Below are positions 17,211 through 25,756 of a stretch of 64,000 nt of DNA, piece by piece. The position numbers were made by a program, and so were the translations under genes. The stretch is from Rhizobium esperanzae (lineage in GTDB: Bacteria; Pseudomonadota; Alphaproteobacteria; Rhizobiales; Rhizobiaceae). Each line of letters starts with the position of its first letter. Position 1 is the first letter of the stretch. The stretch covers positions 1-64,000 of the forward strand of contig NZ_JACIFY010000004.1 of assembly GCF_014197615.1 (NCBI RefSeq). The letters are read 5' to 3'. Below the pieces are notes generated by a model. The model was given only the letters and a program-made list of their open reading frames with translations. It did no database searches and was not told where the DNA came from.

Positions 17211-18371
17211 TCAGCGCGCCAATTCGAGATAGGCGCTCGCCACCATCGCATCGATATCCCTGGGCACAGGCACGATGCAGGAATGGGGACCGGCCTCGCC
17301 TTTGGCGATGCGCTCGAGACAGCGGGCTTGCAGGGTGAAGCCGAGATCCATCGATTCGACGCTGTTGCCGAGCGGCCTCGGGCCGGCGAGATTGGCCATG
17401 TGGCCGCCGCCGAGCACATGAAAGGAGCGGCCGTCGCTCAGATGGAAGGTCTCGATATGATCGGCCTCGTAGCGCTCGATGGCCGTGACATCGGGATGGC
17501 GGCGGAAGGCTTCGACATCGATCTCCTGCGGGAAATGGCCGCCATTCATCAGGATCGCGCCGTCCTTCAAAAGCGGCAGGTCGGCTGCCGTGACGATATC
17601 GGCAAAACCGGTGACGGTGACGAGAATATCGGCCGAGCGGATCGCCGCCTCGCGCAGCGGCGTCGCGAACCCGTCGAGATGCGCTTCGAGCGCCGTGACC
17701 GGATCGATATCGACGACGCTGACGGTCGAAAAGGCATTGCGGAAACAGGCGGCGGCGCCCTTGCCGCAGGCGCCGTAACCGAAGACCGTTACGCGTTTGC
17801 CGTTGGTCGAGCGGTTGGTGAAGCGCAGATAGCTTTCGAACAGGCTCTGGCCGACGGCATGCCTGTTTTCGGCGAACTGCTTGATCGGGCTGTCATTGAT
17901 GACGAGGATCGGTATTTTAAGGCGCTCGCGCAGCGGCAGCAGGCGGGTGCGGCCCGAGGTGGTTTCCTCGGTGCCGCCGCGCAGGTTGGCATAGGGCTTT
18001 TCCGCCGCGATCGCGAACAGATCGCCGCCATTGTCGAGCAGCAGGTCCGGCCTTTCTGCGATGACGGTCTTGAGGCTCTGATGATGGGCGGCAGGATCGG
18101 TCGTCTGCGTGGCGAAGACCGTAATGCCCTCAGAGCGAAGGAACTCGACCGTCGACGGCTGGGTGCTGTTGAGATTGCCGGTGCAGACGAGACGCGCGCC
18201 GCCGGCGCGCAGCGTCATCAAGAGCGCCGCCGTCTTCGGCTCGAGATGGATGCCGGTGCCGATCGACAGGCCCTCGAAAGGACGCGTCTGCTCGAATTCG
18301 GCAGCCGTCGCCTTCAGCAAGCGGCAGCTGTCGCCGATCCAGTCGATGCGAGTTGCGGTCTTTTCCATCAT
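17211..18371 (-). CDS. Short S-adenosylhomocysteine hydrolase-like protein
   Basis: The 386-residue protein belongs to the adenosylhomocysteinase superfamily. The substrate-domain segment GIHLEPKTAALLMTLRAGGA lies at about 40-59, and the Rossmann NAD site VTVFGYGACGKGAAA near 200. The catalytic region has RHAVGQSLFESYLRFTNR and the end GNSVESMDLGFTLQA. It is about 80 residues shorter than the usual bacterial AhcY and lacks the long insertion and the C-terminal Lys/Tyr tail that completes the neighbouring active site. It is therefore a divergent paralogue whose substrate may not be S-adenosylhomocysteine. It follows a LysR gene on the same strand after 95 bp. Two adjacent ATG codons compete as start. 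Confidence 0.85.
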   Translation of the reverse strand: MMEKTATRIDWIGDSCRLLKATAAEFEQTRPFEGLSIGTGIHLEPKTAALLMTLRAGGARLVCTGNLNSTQPSTVEFLRSEGITVFATQTTDPAAHHQSLKTVIAERPDLLLDNGGDLFAIAAEKPYANLRGGTEETTSGRTRLLPLRERLKIPILVINDSPIKQFAENRHAVGQSLFESYLRFTNRSTNGKRVTVFGYGACGKGAAACFRNAFSTVSVVDIDPVTALEAHLDGFATPLREAAIRSADILVTVTGFADIVTAADLPLLKDGAILMNGGHFPQEIDVEAFRRHPDVTAIERYEADHIETFHLSDGRSFHVLGGGHMANLAGPRPLGNSVESMDLGFTLQARCLERIAKGEAGPHSCIVPVPRDIDAMVASAYLELAR

Positions 18372-18466
18372 CTCTTCCCTGTTGCCGTCGTTGCACCGTT
18401 TTTAGCGGAGCAGCGAGCCCACGAATATGGAAGTAATTCTGGCAAAGGAGCAGAAAATCTGCCCTT

Positions 18467-19345
18467 TCAAGTCCCGGTCCCGCAACGAAGCAGCCAGGCG
18501 GCCAGCGCCGCAAAGGCCGGCCGTTTGGCATCCGGCGTCCGGCAGCAGAGGCGGTAGCCCGACGGCCGGGCAATGAAGCCGTAGGGCGCCAGCAGATGCC
18601 CGCGCTGAAGATCGTCTTCGATCGAGGCGCGCGGCGCCAGAGCAACGCCAAGCCCGGAGCGGGCAGCTCCGAGCGCCAGCAGCAGATCCTCGAATTCCTG
18701 GGTGCGGGAAAAGGCGACCGGGGGCGTGCCGCTTTCGGCAAACCATTCGTCCCAGAGCTTCGGAGCACTGCGGCTGACGAGCATCGTCAGGGCGCCCATC
18801 GCCTCGGGATCGGCCGAGAGCGTCGCGGCAAGCGCGGCTGTCACGACCGGGCCGAATTCGTCTTCCATGAAACGCAGGGCGGTCATGCCTGCGGCCGGCC
18901 GATATTCGCCGCCCATGATCAGAGCGTCCAGTTCCGGGTGGGTCTGCAGCGGCTCGACTACGGTCATCGGCACGATGTCGACCACCGTATCTCCAAGGCT
19001 TGCCTGCATGTCCGCCACGCGCGGCATCAACCACCAGACCGCGAAGGCGGAGGGCACGCCGAGCCGGATGCGGCCCGGCACGATGCCTTCGAGTTCCAAA
19101 GCGGCGCGTTGCAGAATATCGAAGGCGGTGCCTGCAGCGACGGCAAAGGCGCTCGCCTGCACGGTCGGGACCAGCCTGCGGCCGTCACGCGTGAAGAGCT
19201 TGCGCCCGACATGATTCTCCAGCGTAGCGATCTGCTGGCGCACGGCGCCGCGCACCACATTCAGCTCTTCGGCGGCCTTCATGATGCTGCCGTGACGGCA
19301 GACGGCCTCGAAGGCGCGGATGGCGTTGAGTGGTGGAAGACGCAT
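18467..19345 (-). CDS. LysR-family transcriptional regulator (GcvA-like)
   Basis: The 292-residue protein starts MRLPPLNAIRAFEAVCRHGS, typical of the GcvA/AmpR branch, with a helix-turn-helix near residues 20-40 and an effector domain from about residue 90. The ATG at 19345 was chosen over upstream alternatives because it begins the conserved domain. It lies directly upstream of the SAHH-like gene on the same strand, so it may control itself and that gene or be co-transcribed. It is divergent from the Nudix gene with a 265-bp gap in which I see no further gene. Confidence 0.9.
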   Translation of the reverse strand: MRLPPLNAIRAFEAVCRHGSIMKAAEELNVVRGAVRQQIATLENHVGRKLFTRDGRRLVPTVQASAFAVAAGTAFDILQRAALELEGIVPGRIRLGVPSAFAVWWLMPRVADMQASLGDTVVDIVPMTVVEPLQTHPELDALIMGGEYRPAAGMTALRFMEDEFGPVVTAALAATLSADPEAMGALTMLVSRSAPKLWDEWFAESGTPPVAFSRTQEFEDLLLALGAARSGLGVALAPRASIEDDLQRGHLLAPYGFIARPSGYRLCCRTPDAKRPAFAALAAWLLRCGTGT

Positions 19346-19610
19346 GATTACCACAAGCACAAATGATAGTGGATCACTTGATCTTGCCATTGAATGAAAG
19401 GCAAGTCCGCGCCATATTGTACACCTGTGCAATGTGGCGCATTCGAGACAGAGCATGACGGAATTTCCGAACCTGTCCGGCCTCGATTCCCCTATGTACG
19501 GCAATCGAATCGCGTTCGGATCGTCCCGTCGCTCTTTTGGATTGTGTAGGCTTTTCGTGATACACGTATATGAGTGATTCCTAACGACCCTTTGGAAGGT
19601 GACCCGACAA

Positions 19611-20159
19611 TTGACTCTTCTCGCCCGATTGGCATCCGATGTGCAACTGATGTTCCGGCGTCCGCCGCGACAGCAATATGGTGCGATCTGCTACCGGGTG
19701 AAAAAGAAGAGCGGTGACGTCGAGGTGCTTTTGATGACGAGCCGCGATACCGGCCGCTGGGTCATTCCCAAGGGCTGGCCGATGACGGGCAAGTGCGCTC
19801 ATGAGGTCGCCGCACAGGAAGCCCTTGAGGAAGCCGGCGTCCGCGGCGTGGTCGAGAAGGAGACCCTCGGCGCTTACAGCTATTCGAAAGTGCTGCGCGA
19901 CGGCGTGCAGGTGGTCTGCAAGGTGCAGGTCTATGCGCTCGAAGTCAGCGACATAGCGAAGAACTTCAAGGAAAAGGGCGAACGCACCATCGAATGGGTC
20001 TCGTTCGATGAGGCGGCCGGACGCGTGCGCGAACCGGAGCTTCGTGGCCTGCTGCTCGCCTTCAAGCGGGTGATGACGGAAAGACTTGCGTCCCCAGGGG
20101 CCAAACAGGTCCCGGAGGCCAAGCAGATTTCGGCGGCCAAACAGATTTCGGCGAAATGA
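19611..20159 (+). CDS. Nudix hydrolase (DIPP-like)
   Basis: This Nudix-fold pyrophosphohydrolase is of the type related to diphosphoinositol/diadenosine polyphosphate hydrolases. The Nudix box is at about residues 60-82, GWPMTGK followed by QEALEEAGV. The first Glu of the consensus is Lys and the Arg is Gln, but the metal-binding Glu pair is present. A TTG at 19611 is preceded by GGAAGGTGA at 8 bases and is preferred; a GTG at 19599 is the alternative. The C-terminus consists of three six-residue repeats (AKQVPE, AKQISA, AKQISA). It stands upstream of the phosphate transporter, with a 63-bp gap. Confidence 0.86.
   Translation: MTLLARLASDVQLMFRRPPRQQYGAICYRVKKKSGDVEVLLMTSRDTGRWVIPKGWPMTGKCAHEVAAQEALEEAGVRGVVEKETLGAYSYSKVLRDGVQVVCKVQVYALEVSDIAKNFKEKGERTIEWVSFDEAAGRVREPELRGLLLAFKRVMTERLASPGAKQVPEAKQISAAKQISAK
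20100..20153 (+). repeat. 18-bp tandem repeat at the 3' end of the Nudix gene
   Basis: Three consecutive 18-bp units (20100-20117, 20118-20135, 20136-20153) of the form GCCAAACAGATTTCGGCG encode AKQxxx repeats at the extreme C-terminus. The last two units differ by one base. Unit length is a multiple of three, so copy-number change would keep the frame. Confidence 0.88.
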
Positions 20160-20222
20160 ATCCTGCCATCTTGCTGTGCTAGAAAAGCAGCCTAGAAGCA
20201 GATTTCATATCCCGGAAAACGA

Positions 20223-21719
20223 ATGCCGCCACGTCCCACAGTCCTCACGAAACGCACGCTCGACAAGGATCTCGACAAGATCACCCATGCCGAGGACGCG
20301 GCAAAGCATGTCCTGCGGCTGCTGGTGGCGCCCGGTCTCGGCTTGATCTTCGTCGGTCTGGCGATGTTATTTGCCGGCGTCTATGTGTTCGACCAGCCGG
20401 GAGCGGTGCTCGTCGTGGCGGCGGCGGCCCTTGCCGGCTATATGGCAATGAACATCGGCGCCAATGATGTGACCAACAATGTCGGCGCGGCCGTCGGCGC
20501 CCGCGCCATGACGATGGGCCAGGCGCTGGTCATCGCAGCAATTTTCGAGGTTCTCGGCGCCACGATCGCCGGTGGTGAAGTCGTCAGGACGATTTCCTCG
20601 AATATCGTCGACACCGTCCGGGTGCCGCAGGCCTTGCTCGGCTGGATCATGATGGCGGCGCTGATGGCGGCAGCCCTCTGGATCAACCTCGCCACCTGGA
20701 TGAACGCGCCGGTTTCCACCACCCATGCGATCGTCGGGGCAGTGATCGGCGCCGGCATCGCAGCCGTCGGGCCGGAGCCGGTGAACTGGCAGGTGATGGC
20801 GGAAATCACCTCGAGCTGGATCACCTCGCCGCTGATCGGCGGGCTGATCGCGGCCGGGCTGCTTTATCTCGTCAAGACGCTGATCATTTACCGCGACGAC
20901 AAGATCGCGGCAGCCGAGCGCTGGGTGCCGGTGCTGGTGGCGGTCATGGCCGGCGGCTTCACGGCCTATATGGTGCTGCAGCTGTCGCCCACGGGCAAAT
21001 TTCCGGCCTTCACCGTCATCCTCATCGGCATCGGCAGCGGGCTGGTCAGCTGGCTTGCCGCCCGGCCGCTCGTTCTTGCCCAGGCGCGGGCCCTTGAAAA
21101 CCGCAACAGTTCGCTGCGGGTGCTGTTCCGGCTGCCGCTCATCGGCTCTGCGGCGCTGCTTTCCTTCGCGCATGGCGCAAACGACGTTTCGAACGCGGTC
21201 GGGCCGCTTTCGGCGATCGTCCATTCGGTCGGCATCGGCGGCGACGGCCTGGGGCATCCGCCGCTCTGGGTGATGCTGATTGGCGCCTTCGGCATCTCCG
21301 TCGGCCTGCTGCTGTTCGGCCCGCGCCTGATCCGTCTCGTCGGCGAGGAAATCACCAAGCTCAACCCGATGCGCGCCTATTGCGTGGCGCTGTCGACCGC
21401 CTTCACCGTCATCGTCGCTTCGTGGCTCGGCCTGCCGGTCAGCACCACGCATATCGCCGTCGGCTCCGTCTTCGGCGTCGGCTTCTTCCGCGAATGGTAT
21501 ACGCGCCACTCGACGCGCCGTATCGCCTATATCAGGCGCAAGACGGAAAGCTTCGATCTCGAGGAGCCGGAGGAGCCGAATGTTCACGAGAGGCGGCGGC
21601 GCTATCTGGTGCGCCGCTCGCATTTCATGACCATCGTCGCCGCCTGGATCATCACCGTGCCGGTTTCGGCAGCGCTTGCGGCAATGATTTATTGGGCTAT
21701 GTTCGCGCTCTTCGTCTGA
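20223..21719 (+). CDS. pit: Low-affinity inorganic phosphate transporter (PiT family)
   Basis: This 498-residue inner-membrane protein imports phosphate, probably with protons or as a metal-phosphate complex. It has about ten to twelve hydrophobic segments and the two internal PiT signatures that mark the ancient duplication: IGANDVTNNVGAAVGARAM near residue 78 and FAHGANDVSNAVGPLSAI near residue 317. The soluble loop near residues 435-470 is basic and acidic. Rhizobia usually pair pit with an OrfA/PhoU-like gene; none is present here. The stop codon is followed at once by a palindromic repeat. Confidence 0.94.
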   Translation: MPPRPTVLTKRTLDKDLDKITHAEDAAKHVLRLLVAPGLGLIFVGLAMLFAGVYVFDQPGAVLVVAAAALAGYMAMNIGANDVTNNVGAAVGARAMTMGQALVIAAIFEVLGATIAGGEVVRTISSNIVDTVRVPQALLGWIMMAALMAAALWINLATWMNAPVSTTHAIVGAVIGAGIAAVGPEPVNWQVMAEITSSWITSPLIGGLIAAGLLYLVKTLIIYRDDKIAAAERWVPVLVAVMAGGFTAYMVLQLSPTGKFPAFTVILIGIGSGLVSWLAARPLVLAQARALENRNSSLRVLFRLPLIGSAALLSFAHGANDVSNAVGPLSAIVHSVGIGGDGLGHPPLWVMLIGAFGISVGLLLFGPRLIRLVGEEITKLNPMRAYCVALSTAFTVIVASWLGLPVSTTHIAVGSVFGVGFFREWYTRHSTRRIAYIRRKTESFDLEEPEEPNVHERRRRYLVRRSHFMTIVAAWIITVPVSAALAAMIYWAMFALFV

Positions 21720-21720
21720 A

Positions 21721-21828
21721 ACCTAAAGCACGTCGCATCAAACTTGATTCATGTGACGTGCTTTAGGTCTCTGTTTCACGCATGTTGTTGTCGCAAAACC
21801 GCTGCACACTTTTGCGCAACATGCTTTA
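21721..21828. repeat. Two-hairpin rhizobial intergenic repeat, copy 1
   Basis: Hairpin one (21721-21768) pairs ACCTAAAGCACGTC-type arms (ACCTAAAGCACGTCGCAT with ATGTGACGTGCTTTAGGT, one mismatch). Hairpin two (21780-21824) pairs GCATGTTGTTGTCGCAAAA with TTTTGCGCAACATGC imperfectly. A diverged second copy lies at 26719-26816. It fills the pit-rsmE gap and may serve as the transcript end of pit. Confidence 0.82.
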
Positions 21829-21840
21829 AGAGTTTTTCGA

Positions 21841-22578
21841 ATGCGCGCCAATTTCCGCATGCAACGGCTTTTCGTCGACGCGCCGCTTTCTGCCGGCGCC
21901 GCCATCGAGGCGAGCGCCGACCAGTTCAACTATCTCGCCAATGTGCTGAGGATGGAGGCCGGCGCAGAGATCCTGCTCTTCAATGGCCGTGACGGTGAGT
22001 GGAAGGCGACCCTCAGCTTCCCCACGCGCAAGCGCATCCAGCTGACGGCCACCGAAGAGACGCGGCCGCAGCCCGCACCTTGCGACCTGCATTATCTCTT
22101 CGCGCCGCTAAAGGTCGGCCGCCTGGATTATCTCGTGCAGAAGGCGGTCGAAATGGGCGCGGGCCTGCTGCAGCCCGTCATGACCCAGCACGTGCAGGGC
22201 AAGATCACCAATCTCGACAAGCTGCGCGCCAATGTCGTCGAGGCGGCGGAGCAATGCGGCATTCTCGGCATTCCCGAGGTGGCCGAGCCGGTGCGGCTTT
22301 CCGACCTGCTCGACCGCTGGCCGACGGAGCGCCGCATCATCTATTGCGACGAGGGCGATGCCGGGCAGAACCCGCTGCCGGTGCTGTCGGCGATCAGGGA
22401 AAGGCATCTGGCTTTGCTGGTCGGGCCGGAAGGCGGCTTTTCCGAAGAGGAACGGGCACGGCTTCGAAGGCTCGATTTCGTCACCGCCATTCCGCTCGGA
22501 CCGCGCATCCTCAGGGCCGATACGGCAGCGGTTGCAGCGCTGGCGGTGGTCCAGGCGGCGATCGGCGACTGGCGCTGA
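21841..22578 (+). CDS. rsmE: 16S rRNA (uracil(1498)-N(3))-methyltransferase
   Basis: RsmE methylates U1498 of 16S rRNA using SAM. The 245-residue protein has an N-terminal PUA-like domain ([10 protein letters not shown], then [20 protein letters not shown]) and a C-terminal SPOUT domain. The knot is visible in [17 protein letters not shown] and [20 protein letters not shown]. Length is normal. An internal ATG at 21859 is an alternative start; the first ATG directly follows the palindromic repeat. The gene is followed by gshA after 147 bp. Assignment is firm. Confidence 0.95.
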   Translation: MRANFRMQRLFVDAPLSAGAAIEASADQFNYLANVLRMEAGAEILLFNGRDGEWKATLSFPTRKRIQLTATEETRPQPAPCDLHYLFAPLKVGRLDYLVQKAVEMGAGLLQPVMTQHVQGKITNLDKLRANVVEAAEQCGILGIPEVAEPVRLSDLLDRWPTERRIIYCDEGDAGQNPLPVLSAIRERHLALLVGPEGGFSEEERARLRRLDFVTAIPLGPRILRADTAAVAALAVVQAAIGDWR

Positions 22579-22725
22579 CGGCGAAAACGGGTGGACATGG
22601 AAATCGCTGCTATTTTTTTGATGCGTCATTGAAAGAATTTCACTTGCAACATACGTGGCTTGGGTCCTAATCACCCTTCCAGATGCCCCGCCCCCTGGGC
22701 GCCTTTTCGAATACAGGTACCCCGC

Positions 22726-24099
22726 ATGGCCCGCGACACCACCGACCAGACACCGCTCTCTTCGGTTCAGGATCTGACCGATTACATCGCCGCCGGCAAC
22801 AAGCCGCGGGAGCGCTTCCGGATCGGCACCGAACACGAGAAATTCGCCTTCTTCCGCGCCGACAACAGCCCGGTTCCCTATTTCGGCGACGCCAGCATTT
22901 CGGCCCTGCTCACCGGTCTGCAGGCGAAAAGCGGCTGGGAGCCGATCATGGACGGCGGCAATATCATCGGCCTTGCCGAGCAGAGCGGCATGGGGGCGAT
23001 CTCGATCGAGCCGGGCGGCCAGTTCGAACTCTCCGGCGCACCGTTGGAAACGCTGCACGAGACCTGCCGGGAATCGAACCAGCACCTGGCGACGCTGCGT
23101 GAGATCGCCGAGCCGATGGGCATCCGCTTCCTCGGCATCGGCGGCAGCCCGAAATGGACCTATGCCGAAACCCCACAAATGCCGAAATCGCGCTACGAGA
23201 TCATGACCCGCTACATGCCGAAGGTCGGCAGCCAGGGTCTCGACATGATGTACCGCACCTGCACGATCCAGGTGAATCTCGATTTCTCCTCGGAAGCCGA
23301 CATGCGCCGGAAGATGCGCGTCTCGATGAAGCTGCAATCGCTGGCGACCGCCCTGTTTGCATCCTCGCCCTTCACCGAGGGCAAGCCGAACGGGCTGCTT
23401 TCCTGGCGTGGCGATATCTGGCGCGATGTCGACAACCAGCGCTCAGGGCTGCTCGATTTCACCTTCCGCGACGATTTCGGCTTCCGCGACTATGCCGAAT
23501 GGGCGCTCGACGTGCCGATGTATTTCATCGTCCGGGACGGGCACTATCACGACTGTACCCATGTCACCTTCCGCCAGTTTATGAACGGCGCGTTGAAGGG
23601 CGAGGTCGCAGATCCCGCGCCGACAATGGGGGACTGGACGAACCATCTTTCCACGCTCTTCCCGGACGTGCGGATGAAGCGTTTCCTCGAAATGCGCGGC
23701 GCCGACGGCGGCCCGTGGCGGCGCATCTGTGCGTTGCCGGCCTTCTGGGTCGGCCTGCTCTACGACGACGCAGCGCTTGAGGCCGCCGACGAGCTGACCA
23801 AAGATTGGACCTTTGCCGAGGTCGGCGCCCTGCGCAATGCCGTTCCGGCAGGAGGGCTGAAGGCGGTGTTTCGCGGGCATGCGCTGCTCGATGTGGCGCG
23901 CGAGGTGGTCGCCATATCGAAAGCCGGGCTCAAGGCGCGCGGCCGGCTGAACCGCGAAGGCCAGGACGAGAGCATCTTCCTGGCGCCGCTCGACGAAGTG
24001 CTCGCCAAGAAGGCGACACTCGCCGAGGATCTGCTGTCGCTTTATCACGGCCGCTGGAACGGCTCCGTCGAACCGGTCTTCGAGGACTATCAGTACTGA
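22726..24099 (+). CDS. gshA: Glutamate--cysteine ligase (plant/alphaproteobacterial type)
   Basis: This enzyme joins glutamate and cysteine, the first step of glutathione synthesis. The 457-residue protein belongs to the GCS2/plant-like class typical of alphaproteobacteria. It shows RIGTEHEKFAFF near residue 32, GAISIEPGGQFELSG near 90 and the FLGIGGSPKW segment near 135. The ATG at 22726 (MARDTTDQTPLS) starts the conserved protein; the frame stays open upstream without conserved sequence. Glutathione is important for stress tolerance and symbiosis in rhizobia. It is a single gene following rsmE. Confidence 0.95.
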   Translation: MARDTTDQTPLSSVQDLTDYIAAGNKPRERFRIGTEHEKFAFFRADNSPVPYFGDASISALLTGLQAKSGWEPIMDGGNIIGLAEQSGMGAISIEPGGQFELSGAPLETLHETCRESNQHLATLREIAEPMGIRFLGIGGSPKWTYAETPQMPKSRYEIMTRYMPKVGSQGLDMMYRTCTIQVNLDFSSEADMRRKMRVSMKLQSLATALFASSPFTEGKPNGLLSWRGDIWRDVDNQRSGLLDFTFRDDFGFRDYAEWALDVPMYFIVRDGHYHDCTHVTFRQFMNGALKGEVADPAPTMGDWTNHLSTLFPDVRMKRFLEMRGADGGPWRRICALPAFWVGLLYDDAALEAADELTKDWTFAEVGALRNAVPAGGLKAVFRGHALLDVAREVVAISKAGLKARGRLNREGQDESIFLAPLDEVLAKKATLAEDLLSLYHGRWNGSVEPVFEDYQY

Positions 24100-24246
24100 G
24101 CCTGCCCGGGCTGTCTCCCGCCCGGAAAACCGCTCGGCGCTTTCGCTGGCTTTGCTTTAAGTTCTTATGGCAAAAAGCCGTTTGCACATTACCATTTCCG
24201 GATATAGTGGCGTGACACGCGTCACGACTCGGGGAAAGGGACCTCC

Positions 24247-25110
24247 ATGCTGCCACTCTTCGACATGATGATGCAGGCGCAGAACGGCGCGGCGATGGAA
24301 GCGATCGCCCGGCAGTTCAATCTGGCGCAGGAACAGGCGACCAAGGCGATGGCGGCGTTGATGCCGGCTTTTTCCGCCGGCCTGAAACGCAGCACCAGCA
24401 ATCCTTATGATTTTGTCGGCCTGATGCAGGCCGTCTCCTCCGGCAATTACGCGCGTTATTTCGAGGATATGAGCCGGGCTTTCACGCCGGAGGGCATTTC
24501 CGACGGCAACAACATCCTCGCCCAGCTTTTCGGCTCGAAGGAAGTTTCGCGCGCAGTCGCCGCCCAGGCGGCACAGATGACCGGGATCGGCCAGGATATC
24601 TACCAGCGGATGCTGCCGGTGCTGGCCGATACGCTGATGGGCGGGCTCTTCAAGCAGACGACCGGCCAGATGGCCGCCCCGGTCAACCCCTTCGTCAACA
24701 CGGCGATGGGCGAAACCATCCAGAAATGGCTTGAGAGCACTGGCTTCGCGCCGAAACCGAAGACGGCCCCTGAGCCCAGCATCTTCGACAATCCCTTCAC
24801 GCAGGCGATGCAGCAGATGTTTTCGCTGCCGAAGGCTCAACCGGCGCCTCAGCCGAACCCCTTCCTCGACAACCCCTTCGCCAAGGCCTTCCAGGAGATG
24901 ATGGGTGGGCTCGGCCAGCAGGCCGCCCAGCCGGCAAGCAAGACGCCCGAGGCGCCGAAGGAAGAGGCGAAGGTTACTGCCGACAGCTATGGCGAGATGC
25001 TGAACGCCATGTTCGACAGCGGACTGGAAGTGCAGAAGACCTACCAGAGGAACCTGGAGGCGATCTTCGAGACGTATCGGCCGAAGCCCTCCCCCGGCAC
25101 CAAGGCATAA
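24247..25110 (+). CDS. DUF937 domain-containing protein
   Basis: The 287-residue protein has an N-terminal helical DUF937 region (about residues 1-150: MLPLFDMMMQAQNGAAMEAI, then LMPAFSAGLKR and a DGNNILAQLFGSKEVSRAVA segment). A low-complexity middle follows, rich in Pro, Gln and repeated NPF motifs (DNPFTQAMQQMF, NPFLDNPFAKAFQEMM), then a charged C-terminus. There is no signal peptide. DUF937 proteins have no settled function. The NPF repeats are unusual and could mediate protein contacts, which is inference. The gene stands alone and ends at a structured hairpin at 25115. Confidence 0.85.
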   Translation: MLPLFDMMMQAQNGAAMEAIARQFNLAQEQATKAMAALMPAFSAGLKRSTSNPYDFVGLMQAVSSGNYARYFEDMSRAFTPEGISDGNNILAQLFGSKEVSRAVAAQAAQMTGIGQDIYQRMLPVLADTLMGGLFKQTTGQMAAPVNPFVNTAMGETIQKWLESTGFAPKPKTAPEPSIFDNPFTQAMQQMFSLPKAQPAPQPNPFLDNPFAKAFQEMMGGLGQQAAQPASKTPEAPKEEAKVTADSYGEMLNAMFDSGLEVQKTYQRNLEAIFETYRPKPSPGTKA

Positions 25111-25151
25111 AAAAACCCGGAGATGGCTTTGGGAAAAGCCGATCACCGGGT
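25111..25151. terminator. Convergent terminator between the DUF937 and DUF1127 genes
   Basis: An outer stem ACCCGG/CCGGGT encloses a nested GGCTT/AAGCC stem. The A run at 25108-25115 becomes a T7 tract on the minus strand, so it terminates the DUF1127 gene best. It may also slow transcription from the DUF937 gene. Confidence 0.75.
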
Positions 25152-25199
25152 CAAGCGGCAGGGCTATTGGCTATCACCCTGCGGGGAAACTCGACGCTC

Positions 25200-25499
25200 C
25201 TACTCCGGGTAGGAACGGAAAAGCTGCAGGCGCCAGCGATTGCGCGCCGAACGCGTCAGATGTTCCGACGGGTCCTCGAAAAAGGTCGACGCCACGAACG
25301 CGGAGGTCAGATCGGCCCTGGTGAGGCCGATATCCCTCAGCTGACTGTCGTTCAGATCGTGCAGCGCGTTGATCTCCATGCGATTGCGGAACATCCGAAA
25401 GAGAGAGGCCAACGGTGCGAAACCTGCCGCCAGACGCTGGGAAAACGTCCGGGTCGGCTTGCCGCAGTCGAGTTCGAGTGTCTGTTCTGTCATGCGCAT
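25200..25499 (-). CDS. DUF1127 domain-containing small protein
   Basis: The 99-residue protein carries the DUF1127 signature in its middle (RNRMEINALHDLNDSQLRDIGLT, shown in part). This arginine-rich small-protein family in alphaproteobacteria has short members that bind RNA or affect phosphate and carbon metabolism. It is longer than the 47-residue minimal type, with N- and C-terminal extensions. The ATG at 25499 is preceded by GGAGAG at good spacing; a second ATG follows two codons later. A partial palindromic repeat lies directly upstream at 25514. Function here is unknown. Confidence 0.88.
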   Translation of the reverse strand: MRMTEQTLELDCGKPTRTFSQRLAAGFAPLASLFRMFRNRMEINALHDLNDSQLRDIGLTRADLTSAFVASTFFEDPSEHLTRSARNRWRLQLFRSYPE

Positions 25500-25513
25500 T
25501 GAACTCTCCTTTC

Positions 25514-25568
25514 TGTACAGTGCCGCACGTCTTTTCAGACGGGTGAAGGGCGCTGTAACGTTTTAGAT
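25514..25568. repeat. Degenerate single-hairpin copy of the 3823-type repeat
   Basis: GTACAGTGCCGCACGTCTTTTCAGACGGGTGAAGGGCGCTGTAAC-like sequence matches the first hairpin at 3823-3867 with several changes, including loss of pairing in the inner stem. It lies within the leader region of the DUF1127 gene. Confidence 0.65.
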
Positions 25569-25756
25569 CGGCGCGCAACGCAACCCACCCCTCCCGCGAG
25601 GTCATGCGGGAAGGAGCAAGCTGAATTCCGCTTGGACAGGCAGGGTGTCTGTCCTTCACATTGCTTTGATTTGCATCCCGAAGATGCCAAAGAGCTATTG
25701 ATCAGTCCAACGAATGTTTCTAATGATTATCATCAGCTATCTTTATGGGTGACACC

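Noticed and set aside
20367..21623. 418-codon open frame on the minus strand
   Set aside because: It is antisense to the phosphate transporter; the translation is rich in Asp, Arg and Gly without domain features.
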